From Candidatus Kuenenbacteria bacterium CG_4_8_14_3_um_filter_39_15 (lineage in GTDB: Bacteria; Patescibacteriota; Patescibacteriia; UBA2196; GWA2-42-15): a DNA stretch of 13,880 bases. Shown here piece after piece: positions 1-6,325 of this stretch. The position numbers and the translations under genes were made by a program. The first letter of the stretch is position 1, and each line of letters begins with the position of its first letter. The notes under the pieces were generated by a model. The model did not search any database. It worked only from the letters and a program-made list of their open reading frames with translations, and was not told the origin of the DNA. The DNA lies in NCBI GenBank assembly GCA_002782365.1, contig PFHP01000068.1, forward strand, positions 2,424-16,303, written 5' to 3'.

Positions 1-2
1 AA

Positions 3-1553
3 AAAGCGCTGCGCAAAACAGACGAGCTTTTTCTGTTATTTTCTTTAGGCAGCCAATTTGACCATTTAATAAAACAGGCGTTAGAGAAGTTGGGCGTGTT
101 TTGTTTAGTCGCTGACCCGAGCCAGGTAACAGCGGCTGATGTAGAAAAAATCAAACCTATTGGTTTAATACTTTCCGGGGGACCGGTATCTGTTTACCGC
201 GATCCGCCGCCTTTTGATGATCGGATATTTGATTTGCCTCTGCCAATTTTGGGTATTTGTCTGGGCTTCCAGCTATGGGCTCGGCATATCGGCTGTCCTG
301 TTATCAGGGCAGATAAGCGTGAATTCGGCACGCACAAGCTTTCAATTCTTAACACCTCGCTCCTGTTTGAAGGCTGCCAGGATGAAATGCCTGTTTTGGA
401 AAGCCATGGAGACAGAGTAGAGGCTGATGATAAATCAGCCTTGGAGATTTTAGCTAAAACAGAAAATGCGCCAGTGGCCGCTGGCCGGCATGAACATCTC
501 TGGGGAGTGCAATTTCACCCTGAAGTAACAGAGACCGCCTACGGACCTCAAATTTTTGAGAATTTTTGTTTTAAAATTTGCCAAGCTAAGGACAGATATC
601 CTGCGACAGAGGTGGCTCAACAAAAGATCGCTATGCTGCGGGAGAAAATAGGCGCAAAGAAAGTTTTATTAGCCATCTCCGGAGGCTCTGATTCTTCAAC
701 CGTCGCTTATCTGTTGAAAGCCGCGCTGGCCGGTAAAACAGGACAGTTAAGAGGGGTTTATATCAAAGGCATTGACCGGCCTGACGATGAAGCCCATGTT
801 TTAGAATATTTTAGAAATCAAAATTGGATTGATTTGAAAATTGTTGATGCCACTAAGAAATTTCTGGAAGTCCTCAAAGACAAACAAACGATGCATGAGA
901 AAAGAGTAGCCATCCGTAGTGTTTATAAAGCTGTACTTGAGGAGGAAACAAAAGCATTTGGAGCAAACTTTATGGCCCAGGGGACGCTTTACACCGATAT
1001 TTCAGAAACTGGCCAGGGATATGCCACCCAAGCAAAAAAAGCCCAGATTAAACTGCATCACAACGTGGATTTGGGTTTCTCTACGGAAGAACTTACTCCG
1101 CTCGACGACTGTGTTAAGGATACCGGCCGCAATATCGGGCGTTCAATCGGTGTGCCTGAAACCCTGCTGACACGCCATCCCTTTCCTGGTCCCGGTTTGA
1201 CGCTAAGGATTGAGGGAGAAATTACTGCCGTTAAATTAAGCATTGCCCGCCAAATTGATGAGATCTATATTAGAGAATTGCGGGCACAAAATCTTTATAA
1301 GACCATTTGGCAAGCCGGCGCGGTAGTCACGCAATCAGTGACTACTTGCACCAAAGGGGATGATGCGGCGAGCGGTTGCGTTGTTGCTTTGTGGGCGGTC
1401 TGGACTGTCAATGGTTTTACTGCTCAAGCGGCAGAATTGCCCTGGGAGTTTTTAAAGCGCGTCTCCCAAAAAATTACCAATGAAGTGCGGGAAGTAGGCG
1501 CTGTGGTTTATAGAACTTCAGATAAACCACCGGCGACAATTGAATGGGGATAA
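3..1553 (+). CDS. guaA: GMP synthase (glutamine-hydrolysing), 5' end outside window
   Basis: Converts XMP to GMP using ATP and glutamine-derived ammonia, the last step of guanine nucleotide synthesis in the cytoplasm. The frame is open from base 3 with no good start codon. The family's N-terminal GSQ motif already appears at 48-56, so only a few residues are probably missing. An apparent TTG start at 90 would remove this motif and is unlikely. The class I glutamine amidotransferase domain has the nucleophile Cys in GICLGFQ (258-260) and the His/Glu pair in FHPE (516-524). The ATP-pyrophosphatase P-loop reads SGGSDSS (678-698), where most relatives have SGGVDSS. The C-terminal dimerisation domain carries RHPFPGPGL and ends KPPATIEWG. 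The N-terminal motif reads SLGSQF instead of the usual DFGSQY, a mild divergence. Visible length of 517 codons including stop fits the family (about 510-525 residues). Confidence 0.95.
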   Translation, partial: KALRKTDELFLLFSLGSQFDHLIKQALEKLGVFCLVADPSQVTAADVEKIKPIGLILSGGPVSVYRDPPPFDDRIFDLPLPILGICLGFQLWARHIGCPVIRADKREFGTHKLSILNTSLLFEGCQDEMPVLESHGDRVEADDKSALEILAKTENAPVAAGRHEHLWGVQFHPEVTETAYGPQIFENFCFKICQAKDRYPATEVAQQKIAMLREKIGAKKVLLAISGGSDSSTVAYLLKAALAGKTGQLRGVYIKGIDRPDDEAHVLEYFRNQNWIDLKIVDATKKFLEVLKDKQTMHEKRVAIRSVYKAVLEEETKAFGANFMAQGTLYTDISETGQGYATQAKKAQIKLHHNVDLGFSTEELTPLDDCVKDTGRNIGRSIGVPETLLTRHPFPGPGLTLRIEGEITAVKLSIARQIDEIYIRELRAQNLYKTIWQAGAVVTQSVTTCTKGDDAASGCVVALWAVWTVNGFTAQAAELPWEFLKRVSQKITNEVREVGAVVYRTSDKPPATIEWG

Positions 1554-1609
1554 ATATTTTCAAGTTTCCAATTAAAAAACCGGCAGTTCAACTATTAATT
1601 TGCCTAATC

Positions 1610-1637
1610 TTGATAGTTTTTATATTTGTGATAAGAT
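1610..1637 (+). promoter_or_regulatory. Promoter of tRNA-Thr
   Basis: A -35 element TTGATA (1610-1615), a 16-nt spacer and a -10 element TAAGAT (1632-1637) preceded by TGA, an extended -10. The predicted start near 1644 is about 22 nt before the mature tRNA. Transcription probably continues into the COG3323 gene that begins immediately after the tRNA. Confidence 0.55.
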
Positions 1638-1665
1638 GAATTCAAGATATTTCAAAATTCTAACC

Positions 1666-1741
1666 GCCGAGATAGCTCAATTGGTAGAGCAATAGTTTTG
1701 TAAACTATAGGTCGCGAGTTCGAGTCTCGCTCTCGGCTCCA
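1666..1741 (+). tRNA. tRNA-Thr(UGU), CCA encoded
   Basis: A full cloverleaf can be drawn: acceptor GCCGAGA/TCTCGGC (1666-1672/1731-1737), D arm GCTC/GAGC, anticodon stem ATAGT/ACTAT around loop TTTGTAA with anticodon TGT (1699-1701), and T arm GCGAG/CTCGC with loop TTCGAGT. All stems are perfectly paired. The discriminator base is T1738 and CCA is encoded at 1739-1741. The anticodon reads ACA threonine codons. A coding gene starts only 8 nt downstream. Confidence 0.95.
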
Positions 1742-1749
1742 TTAAAACT

Positions 1750-2076
1750 ATGAGAGATTCAAAATTTTTTAAAATAAAAGTAACCGTGCCGGTTGAAAAA
1801 GCGGATGACATTCGGCGGGCGATTAACGAGGCTGGCGGTTCCAGACAAGGCAACTATGATTGTGCGTCCAGCTCATATAAAACAACCGGCAGATTTAGAC
1901 CGCTTCAAGGAGCCAGACCAGCCATTGGCAAAGTAGGGGAGATTGAGAAAGTTGAGGAAGAAACAATAGAGTGTCTGTGTCATAAGGATAAATTAAAAGA
2001 CGTGATTAAAGCTATAAAGGAAACCCATCCTTATGAAGAACCGGCAATTGATATAATTAAAAGATACGAAATTTAA
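1750..2076 (+). CDS. COG3323-type NIF3/PII-like small protein
   Basis: A 108-residue protein resembling the stand-alone version of the PII/CutA-like domain that is inserted in NIF3/YqfO dimetal proteins (COG3323). Visible hallmarks are an N-terminal beta strand and helix (FFKIKVTVPVEKADDIRRAI), a central GNYDCASSS and G-rich loop, and the C-terminal HPYEEPAIDI motif that defines the family. The biochemical role of this family is not established; a metal- or small-molecule-binding regulatory role is often suggested. ATG at 1750 is the first start after the tRNA and gives the expected length. No Shine-Dalgarno motif precedes it; the upstream bases are TTAAAACT directly after the tRNA CCA. It is probably cotranscribed with tRNA-Thr and followed 24 nt later by rpmG. 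Confidence 0.85.
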   Translation: MRDSKFFKIKVTVPVEKADDIRRAINEAGGSRQGNYDCASSSYKTTGRFRPLQGARPAIGKVGEIEKVEEETIECLCHKDKLKDVIKAIKETHPYEEPAIDIIKRYEI

Positions 2077-2100
2077 GTTTAGAAATTAAAAATTATTTTT

Positions 2101-2265
2101 ATGGCTACAAAATATAAAGAGAAATTAATTAAGTTTGAGTGTACCGATTGCAAGAGAGTAAATTATTATTCTCAAAAAAATAAAAAAGTGAACAAGGAAA
2201 GGCTTGAGCTTAAAAAATATTGCCGGTGGTGCCACAAGCATACCTTGCATAAAGAGACAAGATAG
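2101..2265 (+). CDS. rpmG: Ribosomal protein bL33
   Basis: A 54-residue basic protein that reads as large-subunit ribosomal protein bL33, located near the tRNA exit site of the 50S subunit. Its two CxxC pairs (Cys14/Cys17 and Cys41/Cys44) form the zinc-ribbon version of the family. The ending CHKHTLHKETR is typical of bL33. The length matches the usual 49-56 residues. ATG at 2101 is preceded only by A/T-rich sequence with no Shine-Dalgarno motif. It lies 24 nt after the COG3323 gene on the same strand, so cotranscription is likely. tRNA-Trp follows about 240 nt downstream, matching the common bacterial rpmG-trnW order, but secE and nusG, which usually come next, are absent here. Confidence 0.93.
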   Translation: MATKYKEKLIKFECTDCKRVNYYSQKNKKVNKERLELKKYCRWCHKHTLHKETR

Positions 2266-2277
2266 ATAATTTTATTT

Positions 2278-2449
2278 ATGCTAAGATTTACTCAAATGGA
2301 TTGTAGATAATAAATTGAATGAATACGGCGAGCCGGCTGACACGCTATATGCCGGAGGAACGCCGCTGTTTGACGAGTCAACCGGTACGACGATGGACAG
2401 GTACGATTATATAAAAAAGAATCATCCGGACGCGCCGTGGAATAAATAA
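2278..2449 (+). pseudogene. Short unassigned reading frame, possibly frameshifted at its 5' end
   Basis: An open frame ending at TAA 2447-2449 reads LNEYGEPADTLYAGG followed by TPLFDESTGTTMDRYDYI and ends DAPWNK. From a TTG at 2315 it gives 44 residues. The frame stays open upstream to 2285 (DLLKWIVDNK) but has no ATG. An ATG at 2278 lies in another frame; removing one base between 2281 and 2287 would join them as a natural start (MLDLLKWIVDNK...). The stretch from 2321 is clearly richer in G+C than the flanking noncoding DNA and has protein-like composition. I do not recognise the family. It could be a real tiny protein with a TTG start, a decayed gene, or a sequence error. The strand is supported by the codon pattern only. 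Confidence 0.45.
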
Positions 2450-2502
2450 TTTTAAGATGTAAAATGACAAATTTAATATAGGCATAGCCGTGTTATTTTT
2501 TT

Positions 2503-2576
2503 GCGGGTGTCGTATAGTGGTAGTACGGGGGTCTCCAAAACCTCTGGCGGGGGTTCGATTCCCTCCACCCGTGCCA
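2503..2576 (+). tRNA. tRNA-Trp(CCA), CCA tail encoded
   Basis: Cloverleaf: acceptor GCGGGTG/CACCCGT (2503-2509/2566-2572, with G-T at the first pair), short D stem GTA/TAC, anticodon stem GGGGT/ACCTC (one G-T) with loop CTCCAAA and anticodon CCA (2535-2537), four-base variable loop, and T arm GGGGG/CCCTC with loop TTCGATT. The discriminator is G2573, as expected for bacterial tRNA-Trp, and CCA is encoded at 2574-2576. It reads UGG. Its position after rpmG is a conserved bacterial neighbourhood. Confidence 0.93.
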
Positions 2577-2618
2577 GCGTGTATTTAATTAAGTTAGTTT
2601 TTTGATGTAAAAAAAATT

Positions 2619-3144
2619 ATGAAAAACAAAGTCAACAATTTTGCTTATATTGATGGCGCAAATTTGCACAAAGGCGTTAAAGAATTGGGTTGGAGTTTGG
2701 ATTACAAACGTTTTCGCGTTTGGCTTAAAGAAAAAATATCAGATTGACAGGGCATACATTTTTATTGGCTTGATTCCTGGAAATAAAAATTTATACACTT
2801 TTTTGCAAGAAGCCGGTTTTACGCTTGTTTTTAAAGAGACTACTTATGGTGGCGCGGGAAAAGTAAAAGGTAATTGCGACGCTGATTTGGTTTTGAAGGC
2901 AGTGGTTGATTATTACGAAAAGCAATTTGAAAAAGCAATCATTGTGGCAAGTGATGGCGATTATGCCGGATTGGTGAATTTTTTTAAAGAAAAGAACGTC
3001 CTTTTGGCGCTTATTTCCCCCAATAATAAATGTTCTTTTCTTTTAAGGAAGCTTAATATTTCTTTGGTTTATTTGGATAATCAACGCAATAAATTAAATT
3101 ACGGCCAAAAAGAAAAAGCCCCCGATGGGGACAATACCCCATAA
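2619..3144 (+). pseudogene. NYN/LabA-type (DUF88) PIN-like nuclease gene with a 1-nt frameshift
   Basis: The reading from ATG 2619 gives MKNKVNNFAYIDGANLHKG...VWLKEK and then stops at TGA 2745-2747. The rest of the domain lies in the +1 frame: YQIDRAYIFIG, GNCDADLVLKAV, IIVASDGDYAGLV, ending at TAA 3142-3144. The two parts join exactly at the A6 run 2731-2736; with five A the protein would be continuous at about 174 residues. Acidic residues expected for the NYN nuclease site are visible in YIDGAN (first frame) and in CDAD and SDGD (second frame). A TTG-started frame at 2641 spans the second part but has a non-homologous N-terminus and lacks the first Asp. NYN proteins are putative RNA-cleaving enzymes of the PIN-like fold. 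It may be a decayed gene, a slippage-rescued gene or a sequence error. Confidence 0.8.
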
Positions 3145-3151
3145 GGGTCTC
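3115..3151. repeat. Pair of small GC hairpins at the end of the NYN gene, terminator-like on the - strand
   Basis: CCCC-GAT-GGGG is followed closely by ACCC-CATAA-GGGT. Read on the - strand the first hairpin is followed by GC and a T-rich tract (TTTTTCTTTTT), like a weak intrinsic terminator. On the + strand the second hairpin is followed by CTCTTTC. Stems are only 4-5 bp, so function is uncertain. The first hairpin is read as protein (KAPDGDNTP) at the C-terminus of the NYN frame. Confidence 0.35.
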
Positions 3152-3199
3152 TTTCATAGTGAATTAATTATATTATAGCAGGTTGATATTTGTTGTCAA

Positions 3200-3526
3200 A
3201 TGGAATTATCCACAAGGGTTTTAATAAGCCAAAAACGCGCGGCTGGAATTGGAGCAAAAGACAGGCAGAAAAATTGTTTTTGTGGTGAAAATGGTTGTAG
3301 CAGGGCAGAAGTTGAAGTAGCCCACAAAAGCGATGAAATTCTATGGAAGAAAATGTGGCACACTGATTGGGACGGAATAAGTGATGAAGATAAAAAAAGA
3401 GAGTTCAATTTTACTGAAAAAAAGATTGGACACCCCGATATAAAAAAAGAACTCCCTCTCAAGTTTGATAAGCAAGAATACAGAACACTTATTCTCAATC
3501 TTACTTCTCATAATAAGATGCGGTGA
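3200..3526 (+). CDS. Hypothetical Cys/His-containing protein, 108 residues
   Basis: Family not recognised. The protein is charged and soluble, without signal peptide or membrane segment. Cys26, Cys28 and Cys33 (CFCGENGC) with His42 could form a metal site, and His54, His78 and the C-terminal LTSHN (His104) add candidate ligands. The overall spacing is loosely reminiscent of HNH-type zinc-bound nucleases, but no HNH core can be shown. Tryptophans 49, 53 and 57 and the KKELPLKFDKQEY segment look like a folded domain. ATG 3200 is the only ATG start after the in-frame stop at 3176-3178, and it lacks a Shine-Dalgarno motif. An overlapping - strand frame of similar length has an unlikely Ser/Phe-rich composition. 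The gene is probably real, but it could be the tail of a larger decayed gene. Confidence 0.55.
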   Translation: MELSTRVLISQKRAAGIGAKDRQKNCFCGENGCSRAEVEVAHKSDEILWKKMWHTDWDGISDEDKKREFNFTEKKIGHPDIKKELPLKFDKQEYRTLILNLTSHNKMR

Positions 3527-3627
3527 GTTGCGGGGCAGAGTAATTAATGATAAAATGTATTTATACTTGTGACGCCAAGTTAAGTGTCCTGCTATCTGTT
3601 TATAATTTATTAATTTAATTTAAATCT

Positions 3628-3726
3628 ATGGGCCAAAATAGCGCCGCTAGGGCAAGAACAAAACATGGTAAAAAAAATACTAAGAAAGGCAGAGAAATAG
3701 CCAAAAAGACAAAAAGATTAAGATAG
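3628..3726 (+). CDS. Very small basic protein, 32 residues
   Basis: ATG 3628 opens a 32-codon frame, MGQNSAARARTKHGKKNTKK continuing GREIAKKTKRLR, ending at TAG 3724-3726. Nearly half of the residues are Lys, Arg or His, with a single acidic residue, a composition seen in small ribosome-associated or nucleic-acid-binding proteins. A TATAAT box at 3601-3606 lies 21 nt upstream and a rho-independent terminator follows 25 nt after the stop, so it would be a monocistronic unit. The family is not recognised; it is not obviously bTHX or another known small ribosomal protein. No Shine-Dalgarno motif. The frame is short enough to be chance, but the flanking promoter and terminator argue for a real transcript. 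Confidence 0.55.
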   Translation: MGQNSAARARTKHGKKNTKKGREIAKKTKRLR

Positions 3727-3751
3727 CTTAGGTTGAAAATTTTTTAATCTG

Positions 3752-3778
3752 ATTCCCGCCGGTAGGGCGGGAATTTTG
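3752..3778 (+). terminator. Rho-independent terminator
   Basis: A perfect 9-bp stem ATTCCCGCC (3752-3760) / GGCGGGAAT (3766-3774) with loop GGTAG, followed by TTTTG. It ends the unit of the 32-residue basic protein and insulates rarA. The best-formed terminator in the window. Confidence 0.8.
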
Positions 3779-3788
3779 ATTGGTAATA

Positions 3789-3823
3789 TTGAAAATAGCA
3801 TAATTATTTGCTAAGCTCATATT
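3789..3823 (+). promoter_or_regulatory. rarA promoter, predicted leaderless start
   Basis: -35 TTGAAA (3789-3794), 17-nt spacer, and -10 TAAGCT (3812-3817) extended by TGC directly upstream. Exactly 6 nt (CATATT) separate the -10 from ATG 3824, so transcription would begin at or next to the A of the start codon. The -10 hexamer matches only 3 of 6 consensus bases; the TG extension and good -35 compensate. Confidence 0.5.
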
Positions 3824-5026
3824 ATGAACAATAATAGATTACCATTGGCAGCCAGGATACGACCGATAAACCTTGATGAATTTTTGGGTCAGGAAGAAGT
3901 GGTTGGAAAAGGCAAAATGTTGAGAAAGGCAATTGGATCAGACAGACTGCCGTCAATGATATTCTGGGGTCCGCCAGGCAGCGGCAAAACTACCCTGGCT
4001 TTTATTATTGCCCAGGCAACTCATGCTGATTTTGTGCAAATTAGCGCGACCATCGGCGGTAAAAATGAACTGCGGGAAATTGTTAAACGGGCAGAACAAA
4101 ATTTGAGATTAGGACAAAAAACGATTCTTTTTATTGATGAGATACACCGCTGGAATAAAGCGCAACAAGACGCGCTCTTGCCGCATGTGGAGCGCGGAAC
4201 GATTGTGCTCATCGGCGCCACCACTGAAAATCCAAGTTTTGAAGTGGTCGGAGCTCTGCTTTCAAGATGCCTGGTTTTTGTGCTGACTAAATTATCCCGA
4301 GAGCAGATTGCGGAAATTATTAAACGGGCGATCAAGGATAAAAGCAGGGGACTGGGAGAAATAAATATTAAGATAGGCAAGAAAGAAATTGAGATGTTGG
4401 CCGGCATGAGCAATGGAGACGCCAGGACTGCCTTGAATGTGATGGAATACGCCAGTTCAATTAGTCATAATATAACAGCTGAAATTATCAGGGAAGCTTT
4501 TCAAAAATCGCATTTATTATATGATAAGGATGGCGAGGAACATTATAATATAATTTCAGCTTTGCATAAATCTATGAGGGGCGGGGATGCCAACGCGGCT
4601 CTTTATTGGCTGGCGAGAATGCTTGAAGCTGGCGAGGACCCCTTATATGTCGCCAGACGATTAATCAGGTTTGCCAGTGAAGATATAGGCTTAGCCAACT
4701 CAAGAGCCTTAGAGCAGGCTATAGCGGCTTACAGGGCATGCCATTACATAGGGATGCCTGAATGTAATGTCATTTTAGCGCAAGCAGTGGTTTATATGGC
4801 CAAGTGTCAGAAATCAAATGAACTTTATACGGCGTATCAGAAAGCCCAAAATGACGTCAAAGAATATGGCAATTTGGGGGTGCCTTTGCATCTGCGCAAC
4901 GCGCCGACAAAATTGATGAAAAATTTAGGTTATGGCAAGGATTATAAATACAGCCCGAATTATGATTATCAGGAAAACCAAGAATATTTACCGCCCGAGT
5001 TAAAAAATCAGAAATATCTTGATTGA
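3824..5026 (+). CDS. rarA: Replication-associated recombination protein A (RarA/MgsA), AAA+ ATPase
   Basis: A 400-residue cytoplasmic clamp-loader-like ATPase that acts at stalled or gapped replication forks with SSB and the recombination machinery. Walker A is GPPGSGKTT (residues 49-57), Walker B is LFIDEIHR (102-109), and sensor 1 lies in GATTENPSF (131-139), followed by an LLSRC segment with the putative arginine finger. The C-terminal tetramerisation region has the family signatures ALYWLARMLEAGEDPLYVAR, ASEDIGLA and VPLHLRNAPTKLMK. Length is slightly below E. coli RarA (447), mainly at the ends. ATG 3824 is chosen because the N-terminal LPLAARIRP motif follows at the usual distance. There is no Shine-Dalgarno motif, and its promoter suggests a leaderless mRNA. 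Followed by the M23 peptidase gene after 64 nt. Confidence 0.95.
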   Translation: MNNNRLPLAARIRPINLDEFLGQEEVVGKGKMLRKAIGSDRLPSMIFWGPPGSGKTTLAFIIAQATHADFVQISATIGGKNELREIVKRAEQNLRLGQKTILFIDEIHRWNKAQQDALLPHVERGTIVLIGATTENPSFEVVGALLSRCLVFVLTKLSREQIAEIIKRAIKDKSRGLGEINIKIGKKEIEMLAGMSNGDARTALNVMEYASSISHNITAEIIREAFQKSHLLYDKDGEEHYNIISALHKSMRGGDANAALYWLARMLEAGEDPLYVARRLIRFASEDIGLANSRALEQAIAAYRACHYIGMPECNVILAQAVVYMAKCQKSNELYTAYQKAQNDVKEYGNLGVPLHLRNAPTKLMKNLGYGKDYKYSPNYDYQENQEYLPPELKNQKYLD

Positions 5027-5056
5027 TATTACACAATTTTTTCTGTCAGACTAGTT

Positions 5057-5090
5057 TTTACGGTTGCTTAAATCGTGCTATAATAAAATC
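5057..5090 (+). promoter_or_regulatory. Promoter of the M23 peptidase gene, predicted leaderless start
   Basis: -35 TTTACG (5057-5062), 16-nt spacer and a perfect -10 TATAAT (5079-5084) with the TGC extension (5076-5078). Exactly 6 nt (AAAATC) lie between the -10 and ATG 5091, so the transcript should start at the start codon. This argues against an in-frame TTG at 5064, which lies between the -35 and -10. Confidence 0.7.
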
Positions 5091-6323
5091 ATGAATAGAA
5101 ATCATAAAAAAATAGCTAGTCTTTTAATACTAGCCGTATTAGTGGCTGGTTTTTTAATGCCGCAGAATTTAATTACAGCGCAGGAGGGCGGAGAAAAAGA
5201 AATTCAGGAATTATCTAATGAAATTAAAAGCAAGCAGAGTGACATTGAAGAATTGCTGGAAAAAATTGCGGCTTATGAAAAAAATTTAGAAGCAGAGAGG
5301 TCAAAGGCGAGCAGCCTAAAAAGTCAAATATATATTTTAGAAACGCAGATTCAAAAGAAAGAAGCGGAAATTAGTTTAAACCAAGGGGAAATTGATCGGG
5401 CTAACTTGGAAATTAAAAAAACCGAGGAAGAATTGCTCGTCAATACTAAAAATATTGCTGACAAACAGACAAAAGTCGCGGCTTTTTTGCGCGAACTATA
5501 CAGAATTGACCAGAAAAGTGATTTGGAAATAATTATTATGAACAAAAATATTTCTGATTTTTTTGGCCAGTTACAGGCGGTTGAGCAAATTCAGTCCGAG
5601 GTAAGTGATAATTTGAAAGCTTTAAAGGAATATAAAGCTGCCTTAGAAAAAAATAAATCGGCATTAGAGGAAAAAAAGAAAGAGCTGGAGACTTTGCAGC
5701 AAGAATTAGACAATAGGAAGGGCGGTTTGGAAGACCAACAAAATACTAAGCAATTAATTCTTAATCAGACAAAAAATTCCGAAGCAAGATATCAACAAAC
5801 AGTTCAGGAATTGAAATTGGAGCAAAGCAGAATCAACGCGGAAATAGTTTCCCTTGAAAGAGCTATCCGCCAGAAATTATCTGGTGATAAGTCAAAATTA
5901 TCACAACTGGGAGAGGTAAAATTTATTTGGCCAGTGTCTGGCAGAACAATCACGGCGTATTTTCATGATCCTGATTATCCTTTCCGCTATATTTTTGAAC
6001 ATCCAGCCATTGATATTCGGGCGTCCCAAAAAACACCATTAAGGGCTGCGGCTTCTGGTTATGTGGCCAAAGTCAAGGATGGCGGAAGATATGGTTATTC
6101 ATATATTATGATTATCCATAATGATGGTTTTGCCACTGTTTATGGCCATGTGAACGCGATTTATGTCAAAACTGACCAGTTTGTAACACAAGGTGAAGTA
6201 ATTGGCGCCAGCGGCGGCATGCCCGGAACAAACGGAGCAGGCTCATTAACCACCGGGCCTCATTTACATTTTGAAGTTAGGAAGGATGGCATACCAGTTA
6301 ATCCCTTGGATTATTTGCCTTAA
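5091..6323 (+). CDS. Secreted or membrane-anchored coiled-coil M23 (LytM) peptidase, EnvC-like
   Basis: A 410-residue murein hydrolase or hydrolase activator acting outside the cytoplasmic membrane. Residues 1-31 form a signal peptide or membrane anchor: basic start MNRNHKK, then a hydrophobic core ending near LITAQ. Residues about 35-280 are a long Lys/Glu-rich coiled coil. The M23 domain (about 290-410) has HPAID (His304, Asp308), YGH (His353) and HLH (His391, His393), so all zinc ligands and catalytic histidines are present and the enzyme may be active, unlike EnvC/NlpD, which lack them. ATG 5091 gives a clean signal peptide and fits the promoter; a longer frame from TTG 5064 is rejected. 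The next gene begins 2 nt after the stop, so the two are one operon. Likely role: peptidoglycan remodelling during division or envelope growth. Confidence 0.9.
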   Translation: MNRNHKKIASLLILAVLVAGFLMPQNLITAQEGGEKEIQELSNEIKSKQSDIEELLEKIAAYEKNLEAERSKASSLKSQIYILETQIQKKEAEISLNQGEIDRANLEIKKTEEELLVNTKNIADKQTKVAAFLRELYRIDQKSDLEIIIMNKNISDFFGQLQAVEQIQSEVSDNLKALKEYKAALEKNKSALEEKKKELETLQQELDNRKGGLEDQQNTKQLILNQTKNSEARYQQTVQELKLEQSRINAEIVSLERAIRQKLSGDKSKLSQLGEVKFIWPVSGRTITAYFHDPDYPFRYIFEHPAIDIRASQKTPLRAAASGYVAKVKDGGRYGYSYIMIIHNDGFATVYGHVNAIYVKTDQFVTQGEVIGASGGMPGTNGAGSLTTGPHLHFEVRKDGIPVNPLDYLP

Positions 6324-6325
6324 TA

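Noticed and set aside
90..95. TTG start for GMP synthase at 90
   Set aside because: The homologous GSQ motif lies upstream in the same open frame (48-56), so the true start is outside the window.
2641..2700. TTG-started single-frame version of the NYN gene
   Set aside because: Its first 30 or so residues do not resemble the family and read another frame over the clear MKNKVNNFAYIDGAN start at 2619.
3196..3498. - strand frame of 100 codons
   Set aside because: Ser/Phe/Leu-rich composition typical of an antisense shadow; the + strand frame has normal charged composition.
5064..5090. TTG start for the M23 peptidase
   Set aside because: It lies between the -35 and -10 of a strong promoter, and ATG 5091 gives a proper signal peptide.
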